A stretch of 64,000 nucleotides of DNA from Streptomyces sp. WM6378 (GCF_001279695.1 NZ_LGDD01000294.1:7893-71892); one strand, 5' to 3'; shown: positions 8,011 to 20,867, counted from the first letter of the stretch. Notes: generated by a model from the sequence alone, not told the origin. Numbers and translations: made by a program.

Positions 8011-8898
8011 TTACGCGCCGATCTCCGTCCTGTACGGCATCGACGTGGCCGCCCCCGGCCGCTGCACCGACAGCGCGGCGGCGCTGGACGCCCAGGCCAG
8101 GGCGTCCAGCATCGGACGGCCCTCGGCCAGGGCCACCGCGAGGGCGCCCACGAAGGTGTCGCCCGCGCCTGTCGTGTCCACGGCGGTGACCGGCGGGGCA
8201 AGCACCGCCACCGGCTCCGGCTGCGCCCGGGACGCGTACAGACAGCCCCGCGCGCCCAGCGTGATCACGACCTCGGGCACGTGCGCGAGGAGTGCGGCCG
8301 CGGCCCGCTCGGGGTCGCCCGAGATGCCGGTCAGCGTCGCGGCCTCGTGCTCGTTGGGCACCAACAGGTCGGTGACGGCGAGGAGTTCGGGGGGCAGCGG
8401 CCGGGCGGGCGCGGGGGTCAGGATCGTACGGACCCCGTTGCGCCGGGCCGCTTCCGCACCGGCCAGGACCGCGCTCATCGGCAGTTCCAGCTGGATCAGC
8501 AGGGACCGCGCCTCGGCGATCATCGCGCGGTCCGCGTGGCTGAGCGAGGTGACCGAGCCGTTGGCGCCCGGGATGACGACGATCGCGTTGGCGCCGTCGC
8601 CGTCGACCACGATGTGGGCGGTGCCGGAGGGGCCCTCGGTGGTGCGCAGCAGGTCGATGTCGACGCCCGAGTGTTCGAGCGTGGCACGCAGCCGGTCGCC
8701 GAACTCGTCCGTGCCGACCGCGCCGATCATCGCCACCTCCGCCCCGGCCCGGGCGGCGGCGACGGCCTGGTTGGCGCCCTTGCCGCCGGGGACGGTGCGG
8801 AACTCGTGGCCGGTGACGGTCTCGCCGCTGCGCGGCGCGGTGGTGACGTACGCGACGAGGTCCATGTTGGTGCTGCCGAGCACGGTGATCCGGGTCAT
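8011..8898 (-). CDS. rbsK: Ribokinase (PfkB family sugar kinase)
   Basis: Ribokinase phosphorylates D-ribose at O5 for entry into the pentose phosphate pathway. The 295-residue cytoplasmic protein starts at ATG 8898 (MTRITVLGSTNMDLVAYV); an in-frame GTG at 8913 would add five residues. The N-terminal PfkB signature PGGKGANQAVAAARAG and the C-terminal DTTGAGDTFVGALAVALAEG with the catalytic Asp are intact, and the NMDL and GGKGAN motifs favour ribose over fructose or adenosine. No ribose transporter or LacI regulator lies beside it. It is transcribed alone, convergent with lgt. Confidence 0.92.
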   Translation of the reverse strand: MTRITVLGSTNMDLVAYVTTAPRSGETVTGHEFRTVPGGKGANQAVAAARAGAEVAMIGAVGTDEFGDRLRATLEHSGVDIDLLRTTEGPSGTAHIVVDGDGANAIVVIPGANGSVTSLSHADRAMIAEARSLLIQLELPMSAVLAGAEAARRNGVRTILTPAPARPLPPELLAVTDLLVPNEHEAATLTGISGDPERAAAALLAHVPEVVITLGARGCLYASRAQPEPVAVLAPPVTAVDTTGAGDTFVGALAVALAEGRPMLDALAWASSAAALSVQRPGAATSMPYRTEIGA

Positions 8899-9003
8899 GC
8901 CGGGATTGTCCACCCTGGGCGGCCGGTTCCGTGGGTGCGGGGTGCCCGGCGCGTTCGACGGGCCGCACGAAAGGGGGTTCGGCGCGTCCTTTTCGCTCCG
9001 TCG

Positions 9004-9051
9004 GTAAGGCCTTGCTTACTGAGCCCAACCTCACTAAGTAAGGCCTTACTT
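9004..9051. promoter_or_regulatory. Tandem candidate operators upstream of VIT-family transporter
   Basis: A perfect 16-bp palindrome, AAGTAAGGCCTTACTT, spans 9036-9051. A related imperfect copy, GTAAGGCCTTGCTTAC, spans 9004-9019. Their starts are 32 bp apart. They lie about 95-140 bases before the GTG at 9143, and the arrangement suggests cooperative binding by a dimeric regulator. Given the downstream metal transporter, a metal-sensing repressor is a reasonable guess, but the sites do not match the usual DmdR/DtxR iron box closely. Confidence 0.6.
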
Positions 9052-9142
9052 GCTGGCGCGGCCCTTACATCGGGCGTAGTTTCGACGGTGTTGAGGGGGC
9101 GCGGGACGTGAAGTGCCCGCTGCCGGAAGCAAGGGGATAGCT

Positions 9143-9874
9143 GTGTCCATCATCGATACCGAAGCGACGCTGCACGAGGCGCACCGCGACAACCACACCC
9201 ACCGCGATGTCAACGGTGGCTGGCTGCGCCCGGCCGTGTTCGGCGCGATGGACGGCCTGGTCTCCAACCTCGCCCTGATGACGGGCGTCGCCGGCGGCGC
9301 GGTCTCGCACCAGACCATCGTCATCACCGGCCTCGCCGGCCTCGCGGCCGGCGCCTTCTCGATGGCGGCCGGCGAGTACACCTCGGTCGCCTCGCAGCGC
9401 GAGCTCGTCGAGGCCGAACTCGACATCGAGCGGCGGGAGTTGCGCAAGCACCCGGCCGACGAGGAGCGCGAGCTCGCCGAGCTCTACATGTCGCGCGGCG
9501 TCGAGCCGAAGCTCGCCCGCGAGGTCGCCCGCCAGCTCTCGCAGGACCCCGAGCAGGCGCTGGAGATCCATGCCCGCGAGGAGCTCGGCATCGACCCGTC
9601 CGACCTGCCCTCGCCCACCGTGGCCGCGGTCTCCTCCTTCGCCTCCTTCGCCCTCGGCGCGCTGCTGCCCCTGCTGCCGTACCTGCTGGGTGCGACCGCG
9701 CTGTGGCCCGCGGTGCTGCTCGCGCTGATCGGCCTCTTCGGCTGCGGCGCGGTGGTCGCCAAGGTGACGGCCCGCTCGTGGTGGTTCAGCGGTGTGCGCC
9801 AGCTGGCCCTCGGCGGCGCCGCGGCCGCCCTCACCTTCGGCATCGGCTCCTTCTTCGGTACCGCCATCGGCTGA
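9143..9874 (+). CDS. VIT1/CCC1-family metal ion transporter
   Basis: The 243-residue protein starts at GTG 9143 (VSIIDTEATLHEAHRDNHTH) with AAGGGGA upstream. The N-terminal RPAVFGAMDGLVSNLALMTGV and GAFSMAAGEYTSVASQRE are signatures of the VIT1/CCC1 family, which moves Fe2+ or Mn2+ out of the cytosol. A charged cytoplasmic helical region (about residues 95-155, with ERRELRKHPADEERELAELY) is followed by three more membrane segments, giving five in all. The His-rich N-terminus might bind metal. Two palindromic sites upstream (9004-9051) suggest metal-dependent control. Substrate identity cannot be read from the sequence alone. Confidence 0.9.
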   Translation: MSIIDTEATLHEAHRDNHTHRDVNGGWLRPAVFGAMDGLVSNLALMTGVAGGAVSHQTIVITGLAGLAAGAFSMAAGEYTSVASQRELVEAELDIERRELRKHPADEERELAELYMSRGVEPKLAREVARQLSQDPEQALEIHAREELGIDPSDLPSPTVAAVSSFASFALGALLPLLPYLLGATALWPAVLLALIGLFGCGAVVAKVTARSWWFSGVRQLALGGAAAALTFGIGSFFGTAIG

Positions 9875-9991
9875 CGAACGCGGAGGTCGTGACACGGGGC
9901 GGTGCCATTCGGCGCCGCCCCGTGTGACGTACGTCCTGCGCGCTTCGCCGCCCCGGGCCGTAGGATGGCGGAGTATGCATGAGGCCACATA

Positions 9992-10004
9992 AGTAATCGT
10001 TACT
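9992..10004. promoter_or_regulatory. Palindrome AGTAA-TCG-TTACT
   Basis: The 5-bp arms at 9992-9996 and 10000-10004 resemble the AAGTAA...TTACTT operators 950 bp upstream at the VIT transporter, with a one-base-shorter spacer. It may be a site for the same regulator; this is inference from motif similarity only. Confidence 0.4.
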
Positions 10005-10151
10005 CGGCGGTTTCGGATCTTTTACCGCCGGGCATAGGCCGTACACACCCGAACGGCACGCCCGCGTGCGCCCCCGTGGGCAATGAAGCCCGCACCTCGG
10101 GTGTCCGCATGCTGGAATGCACTATCCGGTTCCCGAGATACGTTCCATCAT

Positions 10152-10167
10152 GTAACCTGCACGAAAT
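10152..10167 (+). promoter_or_regulatory. Candidate GlnR binding site upstream of gltB
   Basis: GTAAC (10152-10156), six bases, then GAAAT (10163-10167) fit the streptomycete GlnR half-site pair gTnAc-n6-GaAAc at nine of ten positions counting n as free. It lies about 135 bases before the gltB start. Control of glutamate synthase by the nitrogen regulator would make sense, but only one a-b pair is visible. Confidence 0.45.
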
Positions 10168-10210
10168 TTCGCAGAGGGCCAACGTCGCCCCTCGGCTACG
10201 ACTCCCCAAG

Positions 10211-10275
10211 CTCTCTCCCCCAAGCCCTCGACCTCGTTCGAGCAGGGGGACCCCCAGATCGAGCAGGGAGCCCCC
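10211..10275. repeat. Palindromic C/G-rich repeat element (copy 1)
   Basis: The element begins CTCTCCCCCAAGCC and contains TCGAGCAGGGGGACCCCC followed by a partial direct repeat, ATCGAGCAGGGAGCCCCC. CCCCC and GGGGG runs with inner TCGA...TCGA arms can form a hairpin. Related copies occur at 34147-34190 and 56239-56276. It supplies a fortuitous GGGAG before the in-frame ATG at 10277. Confidence 0.65.
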
Positions 10276-10303
10276 AATGCCACTAACGACGACGGGAGAG
10301 CCG

Positions 10304-14861
<4,558 letters not shown>

Positions 14862-14869
<8 letters not shown>

Positions 14870-16322
14870 CCCCAAGGGCTTCCTGACCACCGGGCGCGAG
14901 GTCGCCAAGACCCGCCCGGTGGGCGAGCGCGTCAAGGACTGGAACGAGGTCTACGTTCCCGGTTCGCTGCTGCCGATCATCAGCAAGCAGGCCGGGCGCT
15001 GCATGGACTGCGGCATCCCGTTCTGCCACAACGGCTGTCCGCTGGGGAACCTGATCCCCGAGTGGAACGACTACGCCTACCGCGAGGACTGGCAGGCCGC
15101 GTCCGAGCGCCTGCACGCCACGAACAACTTCCCGGAGTTCACCGGGCGGCTGTGCCCGGCTCCCTGCGAGTCGGCGTGCGTGCTCGGCATCAACCAGCCC
15201 GCCGTCACCATCAAGAACGTTGAAGTCTCGATCATCGACAAGGCGTGGGACACCGGCGACGTCAGGCCGCAGGCGCCCGAGCGCCTCTCCGGCAAGACCG
15301 TCGCGGTCATCGGCTCGGGCCCGGCGGGCCTGGCCGCCGCCCAGCAGCTGACCCGGGCAGGACACACGGTCGCCGTGTACGAGCGCGCCGACCGCATCGG
15401 CGGCCTGCTGCGCTACGGCATCCCCGAGTTCAAGATGGAGAAGGTGCACATCAACCGCCGCATCGAGCAGATGCGCGCGGAGGGCACCAAGTTCCGTACC
15501 GAGGTCGAGATCGGCCGTGACATCGACGCCGCGAAGCTGCGCAAGCGCTACGACGCGGTCGTCATCGCGGCCGGTGCCACGGTCTCCCGCGATCTCCCCG
15601 TCCCTGGACGGGAGTTGAACGGCATCCACTTCGCGATGGAGTACCTGCCGCTCTCGAACAAGGTGCAGGAGGGCGACTTCGTCACCCCGCCGATCACCGC
15701 CGAGGGCAAGCACGTCGTGGTGATCGGCGGCGGCGACACCGGCGCGGACTGCGTGGGCACCGCCCACCGCCAGGGCGCGGCCTCCGTCACGCAGCTGGAG
15801 ATCATGCCGAAGCCGGGCGACGAGCGGAACCCGGGCCAGCCCTGGCCGACGTTCCCCATGCTCTACAAGGTGACCTCCGCGCACGAGGAGGGCGGCGAGC
15901 GCGTCTACTCGGTCTCGACCACCCACTTCGAGGGCGACGAGGACGGCAACGTCCAGTTCCTGCACCTCGTCGAGGTCGAGTTCGTCGACGGCAAGCTGAC
16001 CCAGAAGCCGGGCACGGAGCGCAGGATCCCCGCCCAGCTGGTCACCCTCGCCATGGGCTTCACCGGCACCGACCAGGCCAACGGCCTGGTGGCGCAGTTC
16101 GGCCTTGAGCTCGACGAGCGCGGCAACGTCGCGCGCGACGCGGACTTCGCGACCAACGTCGACGGCGTGTTCGTCGCCGGTGACGCGGGCCGCGGCCAGT
16201 CCCTGATCGTCTGGGCGATCGCCGAGGGCCGCTCCGCGGCGCGCGGCGTCGACCGCTACCTGACCGGCGCGAGCGACCTGCCCGCCCCGATCCGCCCCAC
16301 GGACCGCGCGCTCACGGTTTAG
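14862..16322 (+). CDS. gltD: Glutamate synthase small subunit
   Basis: GltD takes electrons from NADPH through FAD and iron-sulfur clusters to GltB. The 486-residue protein starts at ATG 14862, within the last eight bases of gltB, so synthesis is probably coupled. The N-terminal cluster-binding cysteines are [17 protein letters not shown] (near residue 48) and [16 protein letters not shown] binding is at [15 protein letters not shown] (about residue 148) and NADPH binding at [20 protein letters not shown]. The C-terminal [23 protein letters not shown] is the second FAD-contact motif. Length and motifs are typical and nothing looks damaged. Confidence 0.98.
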
Positions 16323-16454
16323 CGCCCCCGGGTCCAGGACCCCTCATACGTCCCGTACAACGACGTGCGGAACTGACCGGCGCCCGCCCCACTGTCCCCG
16401 ACCGGACGACTGGGCGGGCGCCGCGGCGTGTTCGGGCCACGGCCGGCGCCACGT

Positions 16455-16471
16455 ATTGACTATTAGTCAAT
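16455..16471. promoter_or_regulatory. 17-bp palindromic operator before the helical-protein pair
   Basis: ATTGACTA (16455-16462), a central T, then TAGTCAAT (16464-16471) form perfect 8-bp arms in an otherwise GC-rich gap. It lies 49 bases before the TTG start at 16520, so it may overlap the promoter; its TTGAC could serve as a -35. The symmetry and AT-rich arms resemble MarR-type winged-helix sites. No such regulator gene is adjacent. Confidence 0.55.
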
Positions 16472-16519
16472 TGCGCTCCACCCTCGGGACGAGCCGCCGT
16501 CCGTCACCGGGAGGATCCG

Positions 16520-16738
16520 TTGAGCAACGAAGCGCTGTCGCAGTTGAGTACGGAGCTGGGGACCGCGCCCCCGGACTCCCTGGCCGAGCTGACGACCAAT
16601 CAACTCTCTTTCCTGACAGGCGCGTTGCGCAAGGAGCGCGAGGGCCGGGCGGCCGGTCTCGGCGAGGCCGCCGAAGAGGCCCTGAAGCTCGTGCCCGCCC
16701 TCGCCCGCGGCCCCGTCCGCCGCATCCTCTTCAAGTGA
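16520..16738 (+). CDS. Small helical protein of unknown function
   Basis: A 72-residue protein starts at TTG 16520 with GGGAGG at 16509-16514. It reads LSNEALSQLSTELGTAPPDS and continues through ELTTNQLSFLTGALRKEREGRAAGLGEA to RGPVRRILFK. It has no signal peptide or membrane segment and is probably mostly alpha-helical. I do not recognise a family. It ends eight bases before the next gene, with which it forms a two-gene unit behind the palindrome at 16455-16471. It may be a partner of the larger helical protein; this is inferred only from linkage. Confidence 0.65.
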   Translation: MSNEALSQLSTELGTAPPDSLAELTTNQLSFLTGALRKEREGRAAGLGEAAEEALKLVPALARGPVRRILFK

Positions 16739-16746
16739 GGCCGGCC

Positions 16747-17853
16747 ATGGACACCCGCGACAAGCTCCGCAACCGTGCCGAGACCGAGAAGATCGCGGCC
16801 CTGCTCGGCGAGCGCCCCGAACGCCTCGCCTTCCTCGAAACCCTGCCCGCCGAAGACCTGAAGAAGCTCCGCGAACAGGCTGTGGCCGCCCTGTTCGACG
16901 GCATGCCGGACATGCTCGACCGCATCGCGCGGGCCACCAAACTCGTCCCGGCCGGGGTCGCCGCCGCCATCTCGCAAAAAGCCCTCGGCCCACGCCTCGC
17001 CGCCGCCGTAGCGGGCCGACTCGAACCGGCCCGGGCCGCCGACATCATCGAAAAACTCCCCGTGGCGTTCACCGCGGCGTCCTGCGCCCACCTGGACCCG
17101 CGCCGCATCGCGGGCATCGTCGACCGCCTCGACGAGAACCTGCTCGTACGGATCTCGGTCACTCTCGCCGAACGCGGCGACCACCTCACGATGGGCCGCT
17201 TCGTCGGCCACCTGCGCGACTCGGCGCTGACCCGCATCCTGCCGCAGGTCGACGACGCGGTGGTCCTGCGGACCGGGTTCGCGGTCGACCAGCCCCAACG
17301 CCTCGGCAGGATCGTCGAGTTGATGGGCGACGAGCGCCTGGCCCAGGTCATCGCGTCGGCGGCCGACGGCCTGTGGCCCGAGGCCCTGGCGGTCGCGGGC
17401 ATGGTGACGGGGGACCAGCGCGCCCGCATCGCGACACTGGCCGCGCGCCAGCCCCAGGACCGACTGGACACGCTGGTACGGACGGTGGCCGACCAGGACC
17501 TGTGGGAGTCGCTGCTCCCGCTGGTGGCCCTGCTTGGCGAGGAGGACCGCCGGGCGGTGGCCGTACTGCCCTCCCTGACCGACCCGTCGGTCCTGGCCGG
17601 CATCGTCCCGGCGGTGGTGGCGACCGCGTTGTGGGCGGAGTTCCTGCCGCTGGTGGAGCTGCTGCCCGAGGAGTCCCGCAAGGTGGTGGCGGACGCGGCA
17701 GGCGCCCTGACGGACGAGGACCTGGACGCCCTGACGAGAGAGGTGGACAAACAGAACCTGTGGGAACTGGTGCTGCCGCTGGTGGAGTTGATGGAGGACG
17801 CGGCGAAGGAGCGAATCTTCGCGCTGCCGGCTTTCCAGGACCAGGCCCCGTAG
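16747..17853 (+). CDS. Repetitive alpha-helical protein, unknown function
   Basis: The 368-residue protein starts at ATG 16747 (MDTRDKLRNRAETEKIAALLG). An upstream extension of the frame looks non-coding. After an N-terminal helical region with DMLDRIARATKLVPAG, it consists of repeated helical units of about 35-40 residues, seen as LWPEALAVAGMV, LWESLLPLVALL, LWAEFLPLVELL and LWELVLPLVELM, separated by acidic/aliphatic helices (for example EESRKVVADAAGALTDEDLDAL). The pattern resembles HEAT-like or MgtE-N-like superhelices. There are no catalytic motifs, signal or membrane segments. It is probably a protein-binding scaffold. It is co-transcribed with the small protein upstream. Confidence 0.75.
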   Translation: MDTRDKLRNRAETEKIAALLGERPERLAFLETLPAEDLKKLREQAVAALFDGMPDMLDRIARATKLVPAGVAAAISQKALGPRLAAAVAGRLEPARAADIIEKLPVAFTAASCAHLDPRRIAGIVDRLDENLLVRISVTLAERGDHLTMGRFVGHLRDSALTRILPQVDDAVVLRTGFAVDQPQRLGRIVELMGDERLAQVIASAADGLWPEALAVAGMVTGDQRARIATLAARQPQDRLDTLVRTVADQDLWESLLPLVALLGEEDRRAVAVLPSLTDPSVLAGIVPAVVATALWAEFLPLVELLPEESRKVVADAAGALTDEDLDALTREVDKQNLWELVLPLVELMEDAAKERIFALPAFQDQAP

Positions 17854-18004
17854 GACTCGGCGCGGGCGACCAAACCCCCTGAGGGACGCGGGGAACGACC
17901 GGGGCCAGCCGGAACCACCCCGCATCGCGTAACCTCGCACCGGGTGCGTAGGCAACGCGGGGTGCCCCGCCGCCGGAACCACCCCGCGCGGAAGGGGTCG
18001 TACG

Positions 18005-18568
18005 GTGAAGGTGTTGCGGGCCGCCGTCAGGAAGGCCGTGCCGTGGAAGAACGGCGGCGGAGTGACCCGGAGCGTCGCCGCCCACCCCGAAGGCTCGGGG
18101 ACGGCGGAGTTCGAGTGGCGGGTCAGCCTCGCGGACGTCGGCGCGGACGGCCCGTTCTCCGGGTTTCCGGGCGTGGACCGGATCCTCACCGTCGTCGAGG
18201 GCGCCGGAATGGACCTCACCGTGAACGGTCAACGGCGCCTGGTGGACGAACGGTTCGTGCCCCAGCACTTCCCCGGTGACGCCCCCACCGACTGCCGGCT
18301 CCTGGCCGGTCCTGTCGTCAACTTCAACGTGATGTTCCGCCGGGGCCGCCCCGCCCCGGCGGTCGCCGTGGTGCGGGGCGGCCTGACGATCACCGGGCCA
18401 GCCCTGGTCGTCGCTCTCGACGCGCCCGCCCACGTCGACGGCGTACGCCTGGGCCCGTACGACGCGGTGCTCACCGAGGAGGGCGGTGCGGTGGTGCGGG
18501 CCGAGGGGCACGCGGCCGTCGTCACCCTCCCGGCGCGGCAATCCGGACAGGAGATGTCGGGTATCTGA
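18005..18568 (+). CDS. HutD-family protein
   Basis: The 187-residue protein starts at GTG 18005 behind GGAAGGGG. The N-terminal PWKNGGGVTRSVAAHPEG and FEWRVSLADVGADGPFSGFPGVDRILTVVEG are the conserved core of the HutD cupin family. DCRLLAGPVVNFNVMFRRG is a second conserved motif. HutD proteins are linked to histidine utilisation in proteobacteria, where they are thought to limit urocanate accumulation, but no hut genes lie nearby and the role in actinobacteria is unclear. The protein is soluble with no signal peptide. It lies 14 bases before a PNPOx-fold gene on the same strand, so they may share a transcript. Confidence 0.85.
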   Translation: MKVLRAAVRKAVPWKNGGGVTRSVAAHPEGSGTAEFEWRVSLADVGADGPFSGFPGVDRILTVVEGAGMDLTVNGQRRLVDERFVPQHFPGDAPTDCRLLAGPVVNFNVMFRRGRPAPAVAVVRGGLTITGPALVVALDAPAHVDGVRLGPYDAVLTEEGGAVVRAEGHAAVVTLPARQSGQEMSGI

Positions 18569-18582
18569 GGTCTCCTGGAGCC

Positions 18583-19104
18583 ATGGCAACCAAGGAGACA
18601 GGAACCACGGCGGTCGGTTGGAGCGAGTTCCGGCGGGCCGAGGCGCAGTTCGCCGAGCGCGTCGAGGCGCGGTTCAAGATCTACAAGCACCACGTCCTGG
18701 CCACGCTGCGCAAGGACGGCTCGCCCCGGGTGACCGGCCTGGAGGTGGAGTTCCAGGGCGGCGAGCTCTGGCTCGGCATGATGCCGAACTCGATGAAGGC
18801 CCTCGACCTGCGCCGCGACCCGCGCTTCGCGGTGCAGGCCAACCCCGGCCCGGACGCCGAGATGGCGGACGGCGACGTACGGGTCAGCGGCCGCGCGGTG
18901 GAGGTCACCGACCGCGAGGTGATGGCCGCCTTCGCCTCGCAGGTCGAGCCGCCCGAGCCGTTCCACCTCTTCCGCGCCGAGCTGACCGAGGTCGTCTGGA
19001 CCGGCCTCGACAACGACGAGCTGGTCGTACGGGCCTGGCGACCCGGTGCCGCGCTGCGCACGCTGCGGCGCGGCAATGACGAAGGAGTCCGCGAGGACGC
19101 CTGA
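18583..19104 (+). CDS. Pyridoxamine 5'-phosphate oxidase-fold protein
   Basis: The 173-residue protein starts at ATG 18583. The split-barrel signature is visible as HHVLATLRKDGSPRVTGLEVEFQGGELWLGMMPNSMKALDLRRDPRFAVQ, typical of actinobacterial PNPOx-like/F420- or FMN-binding proteins. DGDVRVSGRAVEVTD and FRAELTEVVWTGL follow. Such proteins bind FMN, F420 or haem, and many are small reductases; the cofactor and substrate cannot be told from the sequence. It is unlikely to be the true vitamin B6 enzyme because the C-terminal pyridoxamine-phosphate-binding motif is missing. It sits between hutD-like and SDR genes, all rightward. Confidence 0.85.
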   Translation: MATKETGTTAVGWSEFRRAEAQFAERVEARFKIYKHHVLATLRKDGSPRVTGLEVEFQGGELWLGMMPNSMKALDLRRDPRFAVQANPGPDAEMADGDVRVSGRAVEVTDREVMAAFASQVEPPEPFHLFRAELTEVVWTGLDNDELVVRAWRPGAALRTLRRGNDEGVREDA

Positions 19105-19163
19105 GGCGCAGGCCGCTACAGTCGCCCTGGGCATGCGACGGATTCGAAGATCCAGGGGAATTC

Positions 19164-19883
19164 ATGAGCAGCGAGCACAACAACGGCCCGGTCACCCTCG
19201 TCACCGGCGGGGCGAGCGGGATCGGCGCCGCTAGCGTCCGGCGGCTCCTGGACGGAGGCCACCGGGTCGCCGTCACCGGCCGCGACCAGGCGAGGCTGGA
19301 CGCCTTCGCGGCCGAACTCGGCGCGGGGGAGCGGGTGTTGGCGGTCGCCGCCGACACCACCGACCTCGCCTCGATCGGCGCCGCGGTCGAGGCGACCGTC
19401 AAGAACTTCGGGCGGCTCGACCACGTCGTCGCCAACGCCGGGTTCTCCACCCACGACAACCTCGCCGACGGCGACCCCGAGCACTGGCGCGAAATGCTCA
19501 TGGTCAATGTGCTGGGCCCGGCCGTCCTGGTGAAGGCCGCGCTGCCCGCGCTCACCGAGAGCGGCGGCCGCATCGTGATGGTGGGCAGCACGGCGGGGAT
19601 CAAGAACACGCCCGGCAACATGTACTCGGTGACCAAGGGCGCGCTGACCTCGCTCGCCGAGAACACCCGGGTCCTGGTCACCGGCTCGGGCGTCGGCGTG
19701 ACGCTGGTCGCGCCGGGCCGGGTGGACAGCCCGTTCTGGTCGAGCCACCCGACGGGCGTCGTCCCGGACGGCCCCGCGATGACCCCGGAGGACGTGGCCG
19801 AAGCGATCGTGTGGGCGCTGGCCCAGCCGGCCGGGGTCGAGGTGAACCAGGTGGTGGTCCGCCCCACGGGTCAGGTCCACTGA
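19164..19883 (+). CDS. Short-chain dehydrogenase/reductase
   Basis: The 239-residue classical SDR starts at ATG 19164 with AGGGGA upstream. It has the Rossmann motif LVTGGASGIGAASV, the NAG motif (HVVANAGFS), a catalytic Ser in VMVGSTAG and the YSVTKGAL Tyr-Lys pair. The Arg after the second beta strand (VTGRDQARL) suggests NADP(H). Substrate is unknown. Its stop codon directly abuts the stop of the convergent acyl-CoA dehydrogenase gene (19883/19884). It might serve the neighbouring steroid-type pathway, but it lies outside the operons with the 14-bp sites, so this is only possible. Confidence 0.9.
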   Translation: MSSEHNNGPVTLVTGGASGIGAASVRRLLDGGHRVAVTGRDQARLDAFAAELGAGERVLAVAADTTDLASIGAAVEATVKNFGRLDHVVANAGFSTHDNLADGDPEHWREMLMVNVLGPAVLVKAALPALTESGGRIVMVGSTAGIKNTPGNMYSVTKGALTSLAENTRVLVTGSGVGVTLVAPGRVDSPFWSSHPTGVVPDGPAMTPEDVAEAIVWALAQPAGVEVNQVVVRPTGQVH

Positions 19884-20867
19884 TCACTGGCCCGCCAGCA
19901 CTGCCGCCCGGCACTCGCTCGGCGACCCCCACGCGTCCCTCAGCGGACGCGCCTTCCGCAGCCAAAGCGACAGGTCGAGCTCCTGGGTGTAGCCCACCGC
20001 ACCGTGCAGTTGCAGCGCGGTGCGGGCGGCGGCGTACGCGGCCTCGCCCGCCGTCACCTTCGCCGCGGCCACATCCCCCGGCGCGAGCGAGAGCGCGGCC
20101 CCGTACAGCAGCGGCCGCGCGAACTCCACCGCGACCAGCGTGTCCGCGAGGCGGTGCTTGACCGCCTGGAACGACCCGATGGGCGCCCCGAACTGGGTGC
20201 GCTGCTTGACGTACGCCACGGTCCGGGCAAGCAGCGCCTCCGCGATCCCGAGGCACTGGCCTGCCGCGGCGAGCCGCGCCCAGACCGTGGCGTACGCGAC
20301 GGCCTCTGCCAACTGGGGCCCTGTGGCGAGGAGTTCACCGCCGGGCAGCGGGCGGGAGAGGCGCCGGGCCGGGTCGGCCGAGGGCTGGACGGGGCCGTGG
20401 CCCGGCGCTAGCCGCGCCTCCTGGCCCGTGACGGCGAGCACCACGTCCGCCGCGTCCGCGTCGAGCGCGTACGGGCTCGCGCCCGGGAACAGCACGCTCG
20501 CCGCGCACGCACCCGATGCGATCGAGGGCAGCAGCCGCTTGGCCGGGCCCTCCTCGCGGAGCTCCGCGAGCCGGGCGAGGAGGGCGGACGCCGCGACCGT
20601 CTCCACGAGCGGGCCCGGTACCGCGTGCCGCCCCAACTCCACGTAGGAGAGGGCCAGTTCGACGGGCAGCGGCCCGACCCCTTCGTACGCCTCGGGCGCG
20701 GTGAGCGCGAACACCCCGGCCTCGGCGATCCGGGACCACAGGGCGCGGCCAGGCCCCGCGTCCCCCGCGCCCCAGGCCCGTACCGCCGAGGGCGTGTCGG
20801 CGGCGGTCAGCATCGCGTCGAGGGAGCGGGCGAAGTCGAGCTGTTCCGGGGTGAGCAGGAACCTCAT
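19884..20867 (-). CDS. Acyl-CoA dehydrogenase, short subunit (FadE32/33-like)
   Basis: The 327-residue protein starts at ATG 20867, whose ATGA overlaps the stop of the larger acyl-CoA dehydrogenase upstream. It begins MRFLLTPEQLDFARSLDAML and shows the ACAD C-terminal helical domain: CLGIAEALLARTVAYVKQRTQFGAPIGSFQAVKHRLADT, then ALQLHGAVGYTQELDLSLWLRKA. It is shorter than ordinary ACADs, with a weakly conserved middle domain, like one half of the alpha2-beta2 ACADs used on steroid-derived acyl-CoAs in actinobacteria. Together with its partner it probably desaturates a HIP-derived CoA thioester. Assignment to FadE32 or FadE33 needs a tree. Confidence 0.88.
   Translation of the reverse strand: MRFLLTPEQLDFARSLDAMLTAADTPSAVRAWGAGDAGPGRALWSRIAEAGVFALTAPEAYEGVGPLPVELALSYVELGRHAVPGPLVETVAASALLARLAELREEGPAKRLLPSIASGACAASVLFPGASPYALDADAADVVLAVTGQEARLAPGHGPVQPSADPARRLSRPLPGGELLATGPQLAEAVAYATVWARLAAAGQCLGIAEALLARTVAYVKQRTQFGAPIGSFQAVKHRLADTLVAVEFARPLLYGAALSLAPGDVAAAKVTAGEAAYAAARTALQLHGAVGYTQELDLSLWLRKARPLRDAWGSPSECRAAVLAGQ

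Larger units (their letters stand above)
9875..10303. other. Long leader/intergenic region before gltB
   Basis: This 429-bp region contains no convincing gene. It holds the palindrome AGTAA-TCG-TTACT (9992-10004), the inverted pair CGGCGGT (10005-10011) and ACCGCCG (10024-10030), a candidate GlnR site (10152-10167), and a repetitive palindromic element (10211-10275) immediately before the gltB start region. Confidence 0.6.

Noticed and set aside
9004..9051. Classic DmdR/DtxR iron box upstream of the VIT gene
   Set aside because: The palindrome keeps some of the spacing but not the TTAGGTTAGGCTAACCTAA-like sequence, so it was recorded only as an unassigned operator.
18005..18568. Histidine-utilisation operon around the HutD-like gene
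   Set aside because: No hutH, hutU, hutI or hutG homologue lies nearby; only the single HutD-family gene is present.
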